NCBI GenBank assembly: GCA_049840395.1 | Contig: JASGLD010000001.1 | Location: forward strand, 868,001 to 932,000 | Source: CAILZL01 sp049840395 | GTDB taxonomy: Bacteria > Pseudomonadota > Gammaproteobacteria > Steroidobacterales > Steroidobacteraceae | Direction of reading: 5' to 3' | Length of the DNA: 64,000 bases | Shown: in pieces, positions 16,966 through 26,290 of the stretch | Numbering within the stretch: position 1 is the stretch's first letter | Layout: the number at the start of each line of letters is the position of its first letter | Notes under the pieces: model-generated | Database searches by the model: none | The model's input: the letters and a program-made list of their open reading frames with translations, nothing else | What the model was told of the DNA's origin: nothing | Program-made: the position numbers and the translations under genes

Positions 16966-18081
16966 ATGAAACTAAAAAGCATCTCGCTTTCCGTAGCGTT
17001 TGGATTGATTGGAATTTCGGCGAGTCATGTGGCGGTTGCACAGGGTTCCTTGGTAACGCAAACGGTATGCGCTCGCGTTTGCCTGAAGAAATTTGTGGAT
17101 GAGTATGTGGCGGCAATGCTCAAGCGCGATACTGCAGCCATTTCCATAGCCAGCAATGTCAAAGTGGCTGAGAACGCCGCGATTATCAGGCTGGGTGAAG
17201 GCATGGACTGGAAGACCGGAAAGAAATTCTTCTCCACGCCGTCTTCCACTCAGTATGTGGCCGATACACAAAGTGGCGAAATTGCGCGCATGGGTATTAT
17301 AGATTTGGATGGTCAGCCAGCGTTCTATGCGGTGCGCCTCAAAGTGGTGAATAGCAAAATCACAGAGATTGAAACCCTGGTGGGACCCGAGTCACTGGCC
17401 CGGCCGTTTCAACCAGAAGGCTATCTATGGCGCGAGGCACCCTTCATCCGAGAAATTCCGGCGACTATTCGCTCCTCACGGGCACAGCTTTTAAAAACTG
17501 CCGGGACCTATTGGGCTGTTGCTACTACGACGCACAAAGGCGCGGACGTTCCTTACAGTGTTGATTGTATTCATGTGGAAAATGGCATGAATACTGATTG
17601 GGAGCGTCCACTCGATAGCATTGAAGCAATCACTCCGGAAGAGAATCCGGTATCCATGTTCGATGGCCGCATCTGGACCTGTGAGCGTGAAGTAAACCTC
17701 ACCACACGCAGCTTCGAGAAAGCGCGTGGTCTGCGTTACCTGGTGGATGAAGAACGCGGCTTGGTGATGGCCTGGACCATTGTCGACAAAGTGACTGGCA
17801 ATGCCGGCGGCGGTGGTGGCATGACGCAGAGCGTAAACGGTGTACAACGTACTGCGCCGGAATACGGCCCGCCTTCACGTGGCGCTGATGGTTGGCCTGC
17901 ACAAGGTGGTCCTGGTGGCGGTCCGGGCGGTGCTCCCGGTGGCGGCATGGCGGCTGGTGCACCCGCTGCCGAACAGCCCTCGCTATATCACGCAGCGTTG
18001 GTGCGCATCGTCAACGGCAAGATTCATCGCGAGCAATTCTTCCAGGTCAACGTACCACGTAATTCCGCTACGCCATTCTGA
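16966..18081 (+). CDS. Family C exported protein (DUF8021-like)
   Basis: A 371-aa protein with signal peptide (to VAVAQ). The mature part starts CARVCLKKFVDEYVAAMLKR, then VKVAENAAIIRLGEGMDW, FYAVRLKVVNSKITEIETLV, and a Trp/Cys block DGRIWTCEREVNL followed by YLVDEERGLVMAW. This is the DUF8021-type pattern, with an NTF2-like helix-strand start. A Gly/Pro-rich insert (GGPGGGPGGAPGGG, about 315-328) separates it from the last strand pair, VRIVNGKIHREQFF. Function unknown. Closest in layout to the 21996 protein. It lies between HxlR and the TonB receptor. Confidence 0.8.
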   Translation: MKLKSISLSVAFGLIGISASHVAVAQGSLVTQTVCARVCLKKFVDEYVAAMLKRDTAAISIASNVKVAENAAIIRLGEGMDWKTGKKFFSTPSSTQYVADTQSGEIARMGIIDLDGQPAFYAVRLKVVNSKITEIETLVGPESLARPFQPEGYLWREAPFIREIPATIRSSRAQLLKTAGTYWAVATTTHKGADVPYSVDCIHVENGMNTDWERPLDSIEAITPEENPVSMFDGRIWTCEREVNLTTRSFEKARGLRYLVDEERGLVMAWTIVDKVTGNAGGGGGMTQSVNGVQRTAPEYGPPSRGADGWPAQGGPGGGPGGAPGGGMAAGAPAAEQPSLYHAALVRIVNGKIHREQFFQVNVPRNSATPF

Positions 18082-18125
18082 GTTGCTGGTGTAACCAGAG
18101 GAACTTTTTGTGCGTACGATTTCAT

Positions 18126-18157
18126 CCTATGCGCCTACAAGGAAGTGGGCGCATAGG
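18126..18157 (+). terminator. Hairpin after the family C gene
   Basis: Perfect 10-base arms CCTATGCGCC / GGCGCATAGG with a 12-base loop, then TTCTCGGTCTTTT. Placed 45 bp after the stop. Probable terminator despite a weak T-tract. Confidence 0.6.
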
Positions 18158-18328
18158 TTCTCGGTCTTTTCAAAGATATTCATTCGAGAATGAAGAAGGG
18201 CCGATGCACAGGTCAAAATGCACTTGGTGACGTGATGGTGCGCTTCGTGAAATTACCTTGCCGAGATTGAATCTATTCCGCACTAACTGCGCTATAACGA
18301 AAAAAATAATTAGCGAGCACACGACGGT

Positions 18329-18420
18329 TCATTGCGATTTTTGCATCGTCTCTGTGCTGAGTATTAGTCCGTCCCGCTCAAAACTTGGTAATTAATGCCG
18401 TTTTCAGGCGGCGCTGCGCG
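18329..18420 (-). pseudogene. HxlR-family remnant
   Basis: Read leftward, this stretch gives QRRLKTALITKF, then (after a one-base frame change) ERDGLILSTETMQKSQ and a stop. The intact HxlR gene at 16056 has SQRMLTLKLRSL-ERDGLILRTETMRNAHR at the same place. Nucleotide similarity is visible too (AGTCCGTCCCG in both). No start or N-terminal half could be found. It is best explained as the residue of a duplicated regulator gene left in the leader of the TonB receptor. Confidence 0.65.
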
Positions 18421-18592
18421 GATTACTCGGAATGTTGTGACATCGTGAATTGGCGATGTCAGTGCAATGTATCTGGTGATTTTGGCTATCCCGCGTTGAC
18501 TATCTAGTACGACTTACATAGCGACAACGATATCGTGCTGATTGATTATGCGGATTGGTCGCCAACGTAAGTGCCATTCCGTGATTCCCCGG

Positions 18593-18624
18593 TGCAGTTC
18601 ATTATATTGGGACTTGGAACTGCA
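18593..18624. promoter_or_regulatory. Inverted repeat TGCAGTTC-N16-GAACTGCA
   Basis: Perfect 8-base half-sites, 158 bp ahead of the TonB receptor ATG. The form fits a dimeric regulator site. Which regulator binds is unknown. Confidence 0.45.
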
Positions 18625-18781
18625 TTTGTCCTGAGCGTACAAGGAATTGTTCTCGACAGAAGTTGAACGCAGTCTATGTAACGGTTCAAGGCAAAACGTT
18701 CCGGCGTCTGTGTCTTCTGCTTCTGGTCGGAATTAAAAATACATCAGAACAAAGTTTCCAAACAGATAAGGGGATATAGAT

Positions 18782-21106
18782 ATGAGAGGTATATTGGTTG
18801 GCGTCGCTGGCCTGACTTTCGGTGCGGGCGCATTAGCTCAAGGTACAGATGGTGCGAGCGCGGGGCTGGAACTCGAAGAAATCACAGTAACGGCGGAGAA
18901 ACGCGAAGTAAATCTGCAAAAGGCGGCCGTCTCCGTCACTGCTGTATCGGGCGAATCGCTGCAAAGAAAAGGTATTTCAACACTCGATAAAGCGATTCAA
19001 GAAACCGCCAGCGTGAAAATTGCCACGAGTCCACAAGGCGGCACGGGCGCAAGCATTTTCATCCGTGGCGTTGGCAGCAATTTCATGGATCCTGATCGCG
19101 CTGCACAGCCGGCAGTCGCGATCAACGTCGATGGCGTGACCAATAGCACGCCGAGCGTGGTGCTAAGTTCAATGTTTGACGTCGATCGCGTCGAGGTGCT
19201 GCGCGGTCCGCAGGGCACTTTATACGGCTCCAGCGCTGAGGGTGGCGTGGTAAACATTGTGCTTGCGAATCCAAAGCCGATTTTTGAAGTCAAGGGGCGT
19301 GCCCAGGTGGGCAACTACAATGCACGCGAAGTGGAGGGGATGCTCAACGTTCCTCTAATCCAAGACAAACTTGCATTGCGTTTCACTGCCTCCAATAGCA
19401 AGCGTGATGCGTATATCCGGGGTCCTGGCTACTGGACAACTCCTTACACCTGCGCCTACGCGGAGAATCCGGCAATGGGAGCCGGCGCAAACGATCCGAA
19501 TGCCTGTGTGGGCGACGCCACCAGCGGATTCGGCGAAAAGATTGTGTATGCAGCAGATAACTACGGCGCCACTAACACTACCTCGTATCGTGTGAAAGCG
19601 AAATTCGATCCGTTCGATGGCCTGTCAATCATGGGAACCTATGAGAGGACCAAACTGGACGCCACAGATGTACGCCGAGTGCGTGCTTCGGATTGGCTGG
19701 CCGGACGAGAGTTCTATTCAAATCTCACGGTTGCCAGCGATGGCAACGATACCTCTGCCAATCACATTGTCGAGACCAACACGAATCTTAAAAACTCGTA
19801 CAAACTGGACATTACCGCTGATCTCGGCAATTTCGCGACACTGACGCTGCGTCCAGCGCGCACCAAGGAAGATCCTACTGCGTCTGCTGCAACGGTCCCA
19901 TCCATCACTTCGACCCAGGATACTTATGAGGCGGTGCTTTCGTCGAAACCGGCATCGCGGTTGATCTGGACCGGAGGTGCTTACTATCGCGAACTGTCGC
20001 AAGACGTTTCACCGAATGGATCGACAGTGACCGCTGCAATCAACGATGGTCGTTTGTCGACCTATGGCAAGGGCAGGCCGTTCGAAGAATGGAATGTGTT
20101 CGGTCAAGCCACTTATCCGATAGTCGATACATTTCGCTTGACTGCCGGCGCGCGCTATTCGAATACCAAATCGACTTTTATCTATCAGCTATACAACACC
20201 CCTGGCATTGCCCAGAACACGATAGTGCCATTGGCGAGCATCAGCGATCGCGGTACCTATAGCGTAGAGAATACCGATCGTACAACCACCTGGAAAGTCG
20301 GTGCGGAATACGATGTGGCTCCGAAATCGCTTGCCTATTTCACGATTTCCACGGGCTACAAGGCGGGCGGTTTTGGTTTCCAGGATGCGGGTGTGCCGGT
20401 GTTCACTCCCAATCAGATTGTTTTGGCAACCTACGAACCGGAGGACTCGACGACTTTCGAATTGGGTAGCAAGAATCGTTTCTTCGATGACCGGCTGCAG
20501 TTGAACGGCGCATTGTTCTACAACATCTGGAAGAACATGCAGATCAAGAACTCCAGTGCCTGTTCAGTGGCTTTTCCGAATTGTACCGGTCTCGTTGCGG
20601 CAGAAACGACGCAATCGACACTTAACGCGGATAAGAGCAAGCAGTACGGCGCCGAATTGGAAGCCACCTGGGTGGCTACTGCCAATGATCGCATCAACTT
20701 GAGCTTGTCAACCTTGAAAGGAACCTATGGAAACGTGTTGATTACAGGCTTCGGCGGCGCTAAATACCAGCTGCAAGGACATCGCATGTCAAATACGCCG
20801 AGCTTGTCCGGCAGCTTCGGTTACGAGCACGTGTTCGTTATCGACGATAAAACCAAGCTGACTGCAAAAGTCGACGAGCAATTCTCCACCCGATATTTCA
20901 ATACGCAGGAATATTGGCTTACGGGGGTAGAAGTGCCTGGCTACGGTAAAACCGATGTCGCGTTGACTCTGGCGCAGGATAACTGGAGCTTGAATCTCTA
21001 CGGTCGCAATCTCACTGAGAAGGTCCAGAATCTGTTCGCTCATCCACAGGGCTATTCACCTTCAGAGCCACGGATTTATGGCGTAGGTATCTCAGTGTCG
21101 CTATAA
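18782..21106 (+). CDS. TonB-dependent outer-membrane receptor
   Basis: A 774-aa receptor. Signal peptide (to ALAQG), TonB box LEEITVTAEKR (about 31-41), plug domain (about 50-165) with ASIFIRGVGSNF and VEVLRGPQGTLYGSSAEGG, then a barrel ending YGVGISVSL with the family's terminal aromatic/hydrophobic strand. It belongs to the broad group of receptors with an ITVTA box found near catabolic genes for complex organic molecules, rather than a clear siderophore type. No FecIR genes are adjacent. It may import the substrate handled by the surrounding exported proteins (inference). ATG 18782 follows a weak AGGGGAT site. Confidence 0.92.
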   Translation: MRGILVGVAGLTFGAGALAQGTDGASAGLELEEITVTAEKREVNLQKAAVSVTAVSGESLQRKGISTLDKAIQETASVKIATSPQGGTGASIFIRGVGSNFMDPDRAAQPAVAINVDGVTNSTPSVVLSSMFDVDRVEVLRGPQGTLYGSSAEGGVVNIVLANPKPIFEVKGRAQVGNYNAREVEGMLNVPLIQDKLALRFTASNSKRDAYIRGPGYWTTPYTCAYAENPAMGAGANDPNACVGDATSGFGEKIVYAADNYGATNTTSYRVKAKFDPFDGLSIMGTYERTKLDATDVRRVRASDWLAGREFYSNLTVASDGNDTSANHIVETNTNLKNSYKLDITADLGNFATLTLRPARTKEDPTASAATVPSITSTQDTYEAVLSSKPASRLIWTGGAYYRELSQDVSPNGSTVTAAINDGRLSTYGKGRPFEEWNVFGQATYPIVDTFRLTAGARYSNTKSTFIYQLYNTPGIAQNTIVPLASISDRGTYSVENTDRTTTWKVGAEYDVAPKSLAYFTISTGYKAGGFGFQDAGVPVFTPNQIVLATYEPEDSTTFELGSKNRFFDDRLQLNGALFYNIWKNMQIKNSSACSVAFPNCTGLVAAETTQSTLNADKSKQYGAELEATWVATANDRINLSLSTLKGTYGNVLITGFGGAKYQLQGHRMSNTPSLSGSFGYEHVFVIDDKTKLTAKVDEQFSTRYFNTQEYWLTGVEVPGYGKTDVALTLAQDNWSLNLYGRNLTEKVQNLFAHPQGYSPSEPRIYGVGISVSL

Positions 21107-21123
21107 GTCGCTGGTGATCTCAG

Positions 21124-21151
21124 AAAGGAGTCCGGAATCCGGGCTCCTTTC
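21124..21151 (+). terminator. Terminator after the TonB receptor
   Basis: AAAGGAG-T-CCGG-AAT-CCGG-G-CTCCTTT hairpin followed by CTATTT, 17 bp after the stop. Confidence 0.75.
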
Positions 21152-21202
21152 TATTTGGATCGATTGTCTTGGATATAGACCTAATTGGTTAAGGTGGTGG
21201 AC

Positions 21203-21751
21203 ATGATGCGACGATTCACAGCGTTAGTGGCAATGATTGGGGCATCGGCCAGCATATTTGCCGCGCAACCGACCGACATGGATGGGGCCAAGACAGCCAA
21301 TGGGAAAGTCGTGGTTGATTTTATAGAGACCCTGTTCAATCGGCATCTTGGCGAACAGGCGTTCGATAAATATGTGAGTAAAGACTACGTCGATCATGGT
21401 TACCTGGGTGCCGGCGCTGCGGCGCAAAATACTCGATCTGATATGAGGCAGGGATCTGATATGGGGCAGGGAATGAGTTCGACCGCTCCACCAGCATCAA
21501 ACAAGCAGAGCGGGTTTGAACGCAGTCGTTCTGCAGAGGCCGCCATGGTAGCCAATAGCCAAATACACATGGAGGTCAAGAAGGTGCTGGTGCAGGGCGA
21601 TCTGGTATTCGTGCAAGCCCATGGTACAAACGGGCAGTCACCAAACGGTGATCTCATGTGGGTGTTATATCGGGTTAAGGACGGCAAGATTGTTGAGCAC
21701 TGGGATACGCACAATGAAATACCGGCTAATCAGGTCGGTAAGCAATGGTAG
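21203..21751 (+). CDS. Family D exported SnoaL/NTF2-like protein
   Basis: A 182-aa protein from ATG 21203 (AAGGTGG five bases upstream; a TTG at 21185 is in frame). Signal to IFAAQ, then PTDMDGAKTANGKVVVDF, QAFDKYVSKDYVDHGY and the closing VKDGKIVEHWDTHNEIPAN. A Gln/Ser/Met-rich insert (about 80-115, including SDMRQGSDMGQGMS) interrupts the domain where the 62601 homologue is shorter. Small ligand-binding or isomerase fold; substrate unknown. It shares the PTDM-x-GA-x-T start with the 62601 protein. Confidence 0.8.
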   Translation: MMRRFTALVAMIGASASIFAAQPTDMDGAKTANGKVVVDFIETLFNRHLGEQAFDKYVSKDYVDHGYLGAGAAAQNTRSDMRQGSDMGQGMSSTAPPASNKQSGFERSRSAEAAMVANSQIHMEVKKVLVQGDLVFVQAHGTNGQSPNGDLMWVLYRVKDGKIVEHWDTHNEIPANQVGKQW

Positions 21752-21882
21752 TAAACCGGCGGCTTTGCCGAAGATGCGATCAAGCGGTGGTGCCTCCGCC
21801 TTCGGCAGGTAAGTGAGGTAGATTAATTTTGAATCGCGCAATGAGACTATTGCACTGACTTGCTGTTGCTATCGCAAAACTG

Positions 21883-21913
21883 AAAAACCCATACGGTTAG
21901 TATGGGTTTTTTT
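21883..21913. terminator. Bidirectional intrinsic terminator
   Basis: AAAAACCCATAC / GTATGGGTTTTT stem with T-tracts on both strands. It sits between the rightward family D gene and the end of the leftward nine-gene operon, and can serve both. Confidence 0.88.
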
Positions 21914-21995
21914 ATTTCTATGACGATGTTTGTAGTGATGCGCTGCGACGTGCTGGATCTTCACCGCAAACAACCGCGCCGAAGGAATCTGCAAG

Positions 21996-23123
21996 TTAAA
22001 AGATTCGCGAGGCATTTTCAGGCAAGGTGCGCATCACATCTTGTTCGCGTGTGATCTTGCCGTCGACAACTCGCATCAACATGAAGTGCGCCATGCTGTA
22101 GCCTTGTCCGGACATCGCCTGCTGCATACCCTTGGTCGACATGCCAATAGGCCCGCTGGAAGGACCTTCGATGGGACTGCGTGCTGCGCCGCCCGCGCCC
22201 ATGCCCTGTGCTGCTTGTTGCGGAGGACCGCCCTGAGCACCACCGGCAGGAGGTGAGCCGCCAGGCGCGGCGCCCATGCCTGCAGCCATGCCTTGCTCAG
22301 GAATCATGCTGCCGGCGGCGCGCGAGGGATAGTCCACATTGGTGATGGTCAGGATCAGTCCACGTTCTTCATCTACTACGAAGTGGCGTTGCCGTGCCGC
22401 CTTCCATGCGGTGGTGGTGAGATAGGTCTCGCGTGCACAGGTCCAGATACGACCATCGGCCTGCGGTTCATAAGCCTTGGCATTGTTCATCTGGGTGATC
22501 TCACCGGGATTGAAGGTACGTTCCCAGTTGGTGTTCATGCCGTTCTCGAAGTGCCAGCAGTCGGCGGCATAGGGCACCTTGCTGGCGTCATGCGAAGTAG
22601 TGGACACATCCCAGAAAGTATTGGCCACCTTGACCAGCGTGTCGCGTGAGCTGCGTGACTTGGCAGGCACATCGCGGATGTACGGCGATTCACGATAGAT
22701 CATGCCGATGGGTTCGAAGGCGGGGCCGCCTTCGCCGTCATGCACCAGCAGGCTTTCCACTTCACTGATCTGGTTGTTCTGAATCTTCAGACGTAGTGCA
22801 AGGATGGCATCCTCACCATTGTTATCCACCACACCCATGTAGCCGGCTTCCTGCGACTTGGTGTCGGAGACATACTGCGGTTGCGATTTGAAGCTCTTGA
22901 TGCCTTTCCAGCTGGGGCCTTCGCCCAGTTTGACGGCAACGCTGTTCTCGCTCACTTTGATGTTGGTAGCGGCCTTCACACTGGAAGAATCTTGTTTCAC
23001 CAGCGCTGCGGCGTAATCGCTCACGAATTTTTCCAGACAGCTGCGATCGCAGTTGTCGGCAGCGTGCGCGTTACTCAGCGCGAACAGGGCCAATCCCGTC
23101 GACACTAGATATTGCTTGTTCAT
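21996..23123 (-). CDS. Family C exported protein (DUF8021-like), last gene of the nine-gene operon
   Basis: A 375-aa protein. MNKQYLVSTGLALFALSNAH is a good signal, so ATG 23123 is used rather than the frame opening at 23210, which overlaps the previous gene. Mature start CDRSCLEKFVSDYAAALVKQ, core IKVSENSVAVKLGEGPSW, ALRLKIQNNQISEVESLLVH, Trp/Cys block DGRIWTCARETYL and FVVDEERGLILTI. A long Gly/Ala/Pro/Met/Gln-rich insert (about 280-330, with GMAAGMGAAPGGSPPAGG) precedes the last strands, RVVDGKITREQDV. Closest in layout to the 16966 protein. Function unknown. Confidence 0.8.
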   Translation of the reverse strand: MNKQYLVSTGLALFALSNAHAADNCDRSCLEKFVSDYAAALVKQDSSSVKAATNIKVSENSVAVKLGEGPSWKGIKSFKSQPQYVSDTKSQEAGYMGVVDNNGEDAILALRLKIQNNQISEVESLLVHDGEGGPAFEPIGMIYRESPYIRDVPAKSRSSRDTLVKVANTFWDVSTTSHDASKVPYAADCWHFENGMNTNWERTFNPGEITQMNNAKAYEPQADGRIWTCARETYLTTTAWKAARQRHFVVDEERGLILTITNVDYPSRAAGSMIPEQGMAAGMGAAPGGSPPAGGAQGGPPQQAAQGMGAGGAARSPIEGPSSGPIGMSTKGMQQAMSGQGYSMAHFMLMRVVDGKITREQDVMRTLPENASRIF

Positions 23124-23151
23124 GATGAGTCTCATTAGTTGATTTAGTGTG

Positions 23152-23598
23152 TTACTTGCTCGATGCGGCGCCGGCTTTTTTCGCAGCAGCTTCTTTAGCT
23201 GCCGCAACATCGGCGCCTGGTCCCCATTGCAGCCACTTACCTTGGTTATTCACATAGACGGCTTCCAACCCGCCACCAGGCTGACCATCGCGACGCGGTG
23301 TGTACAACACGGTTGCTTTGTCGCCCACTGCGAAGGTCTTGGCAGTGAAACCATTGCGGATGAGTGTGTTCGGCGAACCCAATTCATAACCGGCTTCGGC
23401 GGTGCCGCCTTTTCCGTCACTAACCACCAGCCACAGGAAGGCATGTGGATTGGTCCACTGCCATTTCTTGACGGTACCAGCGGTCTGGGTTTTCTTACCG
23501 GCATACACAGCTGAGGAATGATGTGCCAGAGCTGCTGCACTGAGCACGCTAGCCAGCAATGAGATTGAAACGATCATGGGTTTTTTAAGTCTGTTCAT
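23152..23598 (-). CDS. Family B exported protein (DUF6152-like)
   Basis: A 148-aa protein, start with AAGGAG nine bases upstream. Signal ends at LAHHSS, then GTVKKWQWTNPHAFLWLVVS, GYELGSPNTLIRNGFTAKTF and ATVLYTPRRDGQPGGG give the DUF6152 domain. The tail is Ala/Lys-rich. Nine bases downstream of the family A lipoprotein gene; next gene 28 bp on. Confidence 0.85.
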   Translation of the reverse strand: MNRLKKPMIVSISLLASVLSAAALAHHSSAVYAGKKTQTAGTVKKWQWTNPHAFLWLVVSDGKGGTAEAGYELGSPNTLIRNGFTAKTFAVGDKATVLYTPRRDGQPGGGLEAVYVNNQGKWLQWGPGADVAAAKEAAAKKAGAASSK

Positions 23599-23607
23599 GG
23601 CAGCTCC

Positions 23608-24321
23608 TTACTTGACGATGCCGGTGCGACGGAAGCAGTAGTCTTCTTTCACAATAGTGCCGGCAGGAGATTTGTCGAAGGTCAGCGTGGTTTCCCAGGG
23701 CTGGGTAAAGATCTTGGGATCGGTGATGGTGACGCGCAGCTCAAGACGTTTGCCGTCATCGATCAGACGATAGCGTTCTACCGTGACTAACTCATCGCTA
23801 TGCGGCAGTCCCGAATCGTCAAGCAGCGTCTGATCGTTGAACTGATTGGTGTCCACTACCAGCGTGTCGCCTTCGTACTTGCCCACCGATTGTCCGAGGT
23901 AGGTTGGACCGATGCCGTCGAAGTGGCCTTCAGCCATGTAGATCGTACGTGGCAGATGATTCCATTCATGCATGATGGCCACGTGACGCGGGCCTTGAAC
24001 GATGTCGAAAGGGAAGGGCTGCATCGCCAGACGTGGTATTCCCGGTGGTACGCACTTGTTGATGCTGTCGTAGGTCTTGTCGCCCTTGGTCTTGGCGGCT
24101 TGATTGTCGGCGTATAGCTTCTTGCCCTCTTCAGTCAGGGGTGGCTGCTTGCCGTCGCTGGTCGTCAATGCGGTGGGCGTATTACTGATCTGCCAAGGAC
24201 CGGAAAGATCGGGTGGACCACCGGCAGCGGTCGATGCCGGCGATTTTTCACCAGAGGAGCAACCGGCCAGTACCAATAGCGACAAGCACAAAGTGCCCAG
24301 TGAGTTTCTTGCAAGTGTCAT
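23608..24321 (-). CDS. Family A lipoprotein
   Basis: A 237-aa protein. It has a lipobox (LVLAGC, Cys21) instead of a plain signal, so it should be membrane-anchored, and Ser at +2 suggests the outer membrane. PPDLSGPWQISNTP is the entry strand, KCVPPGIPRLAMQPFPFDIV the middle block, and GQSVGKYEGDTLVVDTNQF the core, followed by VTVERYRLIDDGKRLELRV. An AAGGAG site precedes the ATG. The only lipoprotein form of family A here. Confidence 0.82.
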   Translation of the reverse strand: MTLARNSLGTLCLSLLVLAGCSSGEKSPASTAAGGPPDLSGPWQISNTPTALTTSDGKQPPLTEEGKKLYADNQAAKTKGDKTYDSINKCVPPGIPRLAMQPFPFDIVQGPRHVAIMHEWNHLPRTIYMAEGHFDGIGPTYLGQSVGKYEGDTLVVDTNQFNDQTLLDDSGLPHSDELVTVERYRLIDDGKRLELRVTITDPKIFTQPWETTLTFDKSPAGTIVKEDYCFRRTGIVK

Positions 24322-24327
24322 TATTAA

Positions 24328-25179
24328 TTACTCCTTGAGCTGTGCCGGAATGTCGACCTGGCCGTTGACCAGTTGAAAACGTTCGTAGTTTTCTTCGCAT
24401 ACGTTTTCGTACCAACGCAGATCGGGGCGCCATACTTCACGGAACACCTGCTTTCGAGTCTGACCATTACTGGTGATCTCCACCTCACGCACCAGATGCC
24501 AGGCCTTGCCGGATTGTTCTTTGTGAACACGTTCGACTACGTGTTGATCGGAAGCCTTGCCGTCGTTGCCGATGAAGCCAATGGAATCGACTACCAGCGT
24601 GTTGCCTTCCCATTTGCCTACAGCGTGACCATTAGGTTGTGGCGTGAGATCTTTTGGATGTTCGACATTCATGTAGATCTTGCGCACATCCATGTCTTCT
24701 TCTGAGAGCATGACGATCATTTTCTGGCCCATGATCCAGAAGTTGCTCATGCCGCCACCCGCGCCTTGCAGGCGTTGTACCGGTGCGCACTGCAAGGTGC
24801 TGGCGCTGGAAGGCGGTGGTCCACCGCCCATACCACCTGGACCTGGAGGTCCGCCCATGCCTGCGCCGCCGGGCCCACCACCAGCAGGACCACCCATACC
24901 TGCACCACCGGGTTGACCGCCGGGATTGCCAGCACCATCGGCACCACCAGGGGGAGGCGCACCACCACCTGCAGAAGCACCGGGTAGCCACACACCTTCG
25001 AAGTCGCGCGGGTCGCTGGGTGGAGGCGACAGTCCATCCGGTGTGGTGTCTGCTACGACACTGCCTGATCCATCGAGACCGCCACCGGTGGGTGGCGGTG
25101 GAATGTTTTCGTTCTGCGCCAGCAATGCCAGCGGTAATGCCAGCGTGGCGGTCAGCCATCTTGTCTGTCGTGATTTCAT
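24328..25179 (-). CDS. Family A exported protein with long Gly/Pro-rich segment
   Basis: A 283-aa protein with signal (MKSRQTRWLTATLALPLALL). Residues about 55-125 are low complexity (runs such as GGAGMGGPAGGGPGGAGMGG) placed after the first conserved strand FEGVWLPG. The core is GHAVGKWEGNTLVVDSIGF (about 185-203), then HVVERVHKEQSGKAWHLV. A C-terminal YENVCEENYERF block carries a Cys. The insert makes it longer than most single-unit members. Six bases separate it from the lipoprotein gene. Confidence 0.8.
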   Translation of the reverse strand: MKSRQTRWLTATLALPLALLAQNENIPPPPTGGGLDGSGSVVADTTPDGLSPPPSDPRDFEGVWLPGASAGGGAPPPGGADGAGNPGGQPGGAGMGGPAGGGPGGAGMGGPPGPGGMGGGPPPSSASTLQCAPVQRLQGAGGGMSNFWIMGQKMIVMLSEEDMDVRKIYMNVEHPKDLTPQPNGHAVGKWEGNTLVVDSIGFIGNDGKASDQHVVERVHKEQSGKAWHLVREVEITSNGQTRKQVFREVWRPDLRWYENVCEENYERFQLVNGQVDIPAQLKE

Positions 25180-25215
25180 GATTGCTCCCGTTATGAATCC
25201 AAGGGCCCGCCAAAC

Positions 25216-26217
25216 TCAGCGACGGAACGGCGAAGTGATGCCGATCTCTTGCAGGTTCATGAACATCTGATCGCTTTGCACCTGACCTTCGGCGATACGC
25301 GCAAGCTGCATCACATAGAAGGTAAGTGGGCGGTAATAAAAGATGGGTGTCTTGCCGTTAGCTTCATTGGGCGGTGCAGGACGTGGTTGCGGGTCATAGG
25401 CATCTTGCAACTGGTAATTCACCACCACGCCTTTCTCTACATCTACCAATGGGATGCGTACATTGCGGCTGTCACGTCCCAGCCCGCCACGACATGGGCT
25501 GCCGCCTAACGGCGTCTCCCAGTTTTCGTAGTGCATGCAGGTTTTGGCATTTGGTATTGCGGCGCCGGCGTCGAGTCCCCAAGTGATGCGTGCGGCCTTG
25601 AGTAATTCAGCGCGCGAGGTACGTTTGGCTGCCGGAATCGTTACATCCAGTGACTTGGATGTCTCAGCCATTAAATCCGGACGAAAGTGTTGTCCGGCAA
25701 TCTTGTCCGAGGTCAGCATGGCTTCCGATTCGGCGATGCGATTCTTCTCGATCTTCAAACGTACGGCATAGATGAAAGGCTCGGCAGCGCGCATCTCTAC
25801 GGTAGTGAGCAGTAGCACTTGGCCTGCGAAGGGATCGGTGAACACCACTTTATTGGTGCTGTACTTCTCAATCGCCAGCCATGCGTTGTCGCCAAGCGAA
25901 AGTGCGTGGCTGTTTTCGGCTACGCGCACTGCCGGCGTGACTTCAAGCGTGGCGGGATCTTTCTTCGCCATTGCCGCCATGTACTTATCCATGTGACTAC
26001 GCAGGCAGGCACTGTCGCAGTCCTTGGAACGATCCACTTCCGGTACGGCAGCCATCATTCCCGGCGGCCCCGCTTGTTGACCGCCGGGTGGTGGACCGGC
26101 ATTGGGCGCGCCTGTACTAGGTGCGCTTTGTGCCATGGCCAGACCGCCGGACAACAATGCCGGCAACACATACATGCTACGCAGCAGCGTTGTGGGAAAA
26201 ACAGAATCAGCAGACAT
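25216..26217 (-). CDS. Family C exported protein (DUF8021-like)
   Basis: A 333-aa protein. Signal (to LAMAQS) is followed by a Gly/Pro-rich linker (SAPSTGAPNAGPPPGGQQAG), then DRSKDCDSACLRSHMDKYMA, RVAENSHALSLGDNAWLAIE, YAVRLKIEKNRIAESEAML, MHYENWETPLGGSPC and PLVDVEKGVVVNYQ. It ends EIGITSPFRR after VQSDQMFMNLQ. Most similar to the 42305 and 61247 proteins, which share the PVDRS or PVADRSTECN-type start and the EERTPxFYxxPLT-like segment. Function unknown. Confidence 0.8.
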   Translation of the reverse strand: MSADSVFPTTLLRSMYVLPALLSGGLAMAQSAPSTGAPNAGPPPGGQQAGPPGMMAAVPEVDRSKDCDSACLRSHMDKYMAAMAKKDPATLEVTPAVRVAENSHALSLGDNAWLAIEKYSTNKVVFTDPFAGQVLLLTTVEMRAAEPFIYAVRLKIEKNRIAESEAMLTSDKIAGQHFRPDLMAETSKSLDVTIPAAKRTSRAELLKAARITWGLDAGAAIPNAKTCMHYENWETPLGGSPCRGGLGRDSRNVRIPLVDVEKGVVVNYQLQDAYDPQPRPAPPNEANGKTPIFYYRPLTFYVMQLARIAEGQVQSDQMFMNLQEIGITSPFRR

Positions 26218-26290
26218 GGCAACCCCCGTTATGAGTTATCAAGTTAGAAAAAAATCGAATGCCGGCGCATAATTGTCACCGGTCATGTCA

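Larger units (their letters stand above)
18158..18781. other. Long leader region upstream of the TonB-dependent receptor
   Basis: No intact gene in about 620 bases. It contains a decayed HxlR fragment (18329-18420, listed separately), an inverted repeat (18593-18624) and a possible weak copy of the TGCAY-N12-AAGTGC motif on the minus strand (CGCAC at 18242-18238, AAGTGC at 18225-18220). The receptor promoter must lie here. Confidence 0.5.
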
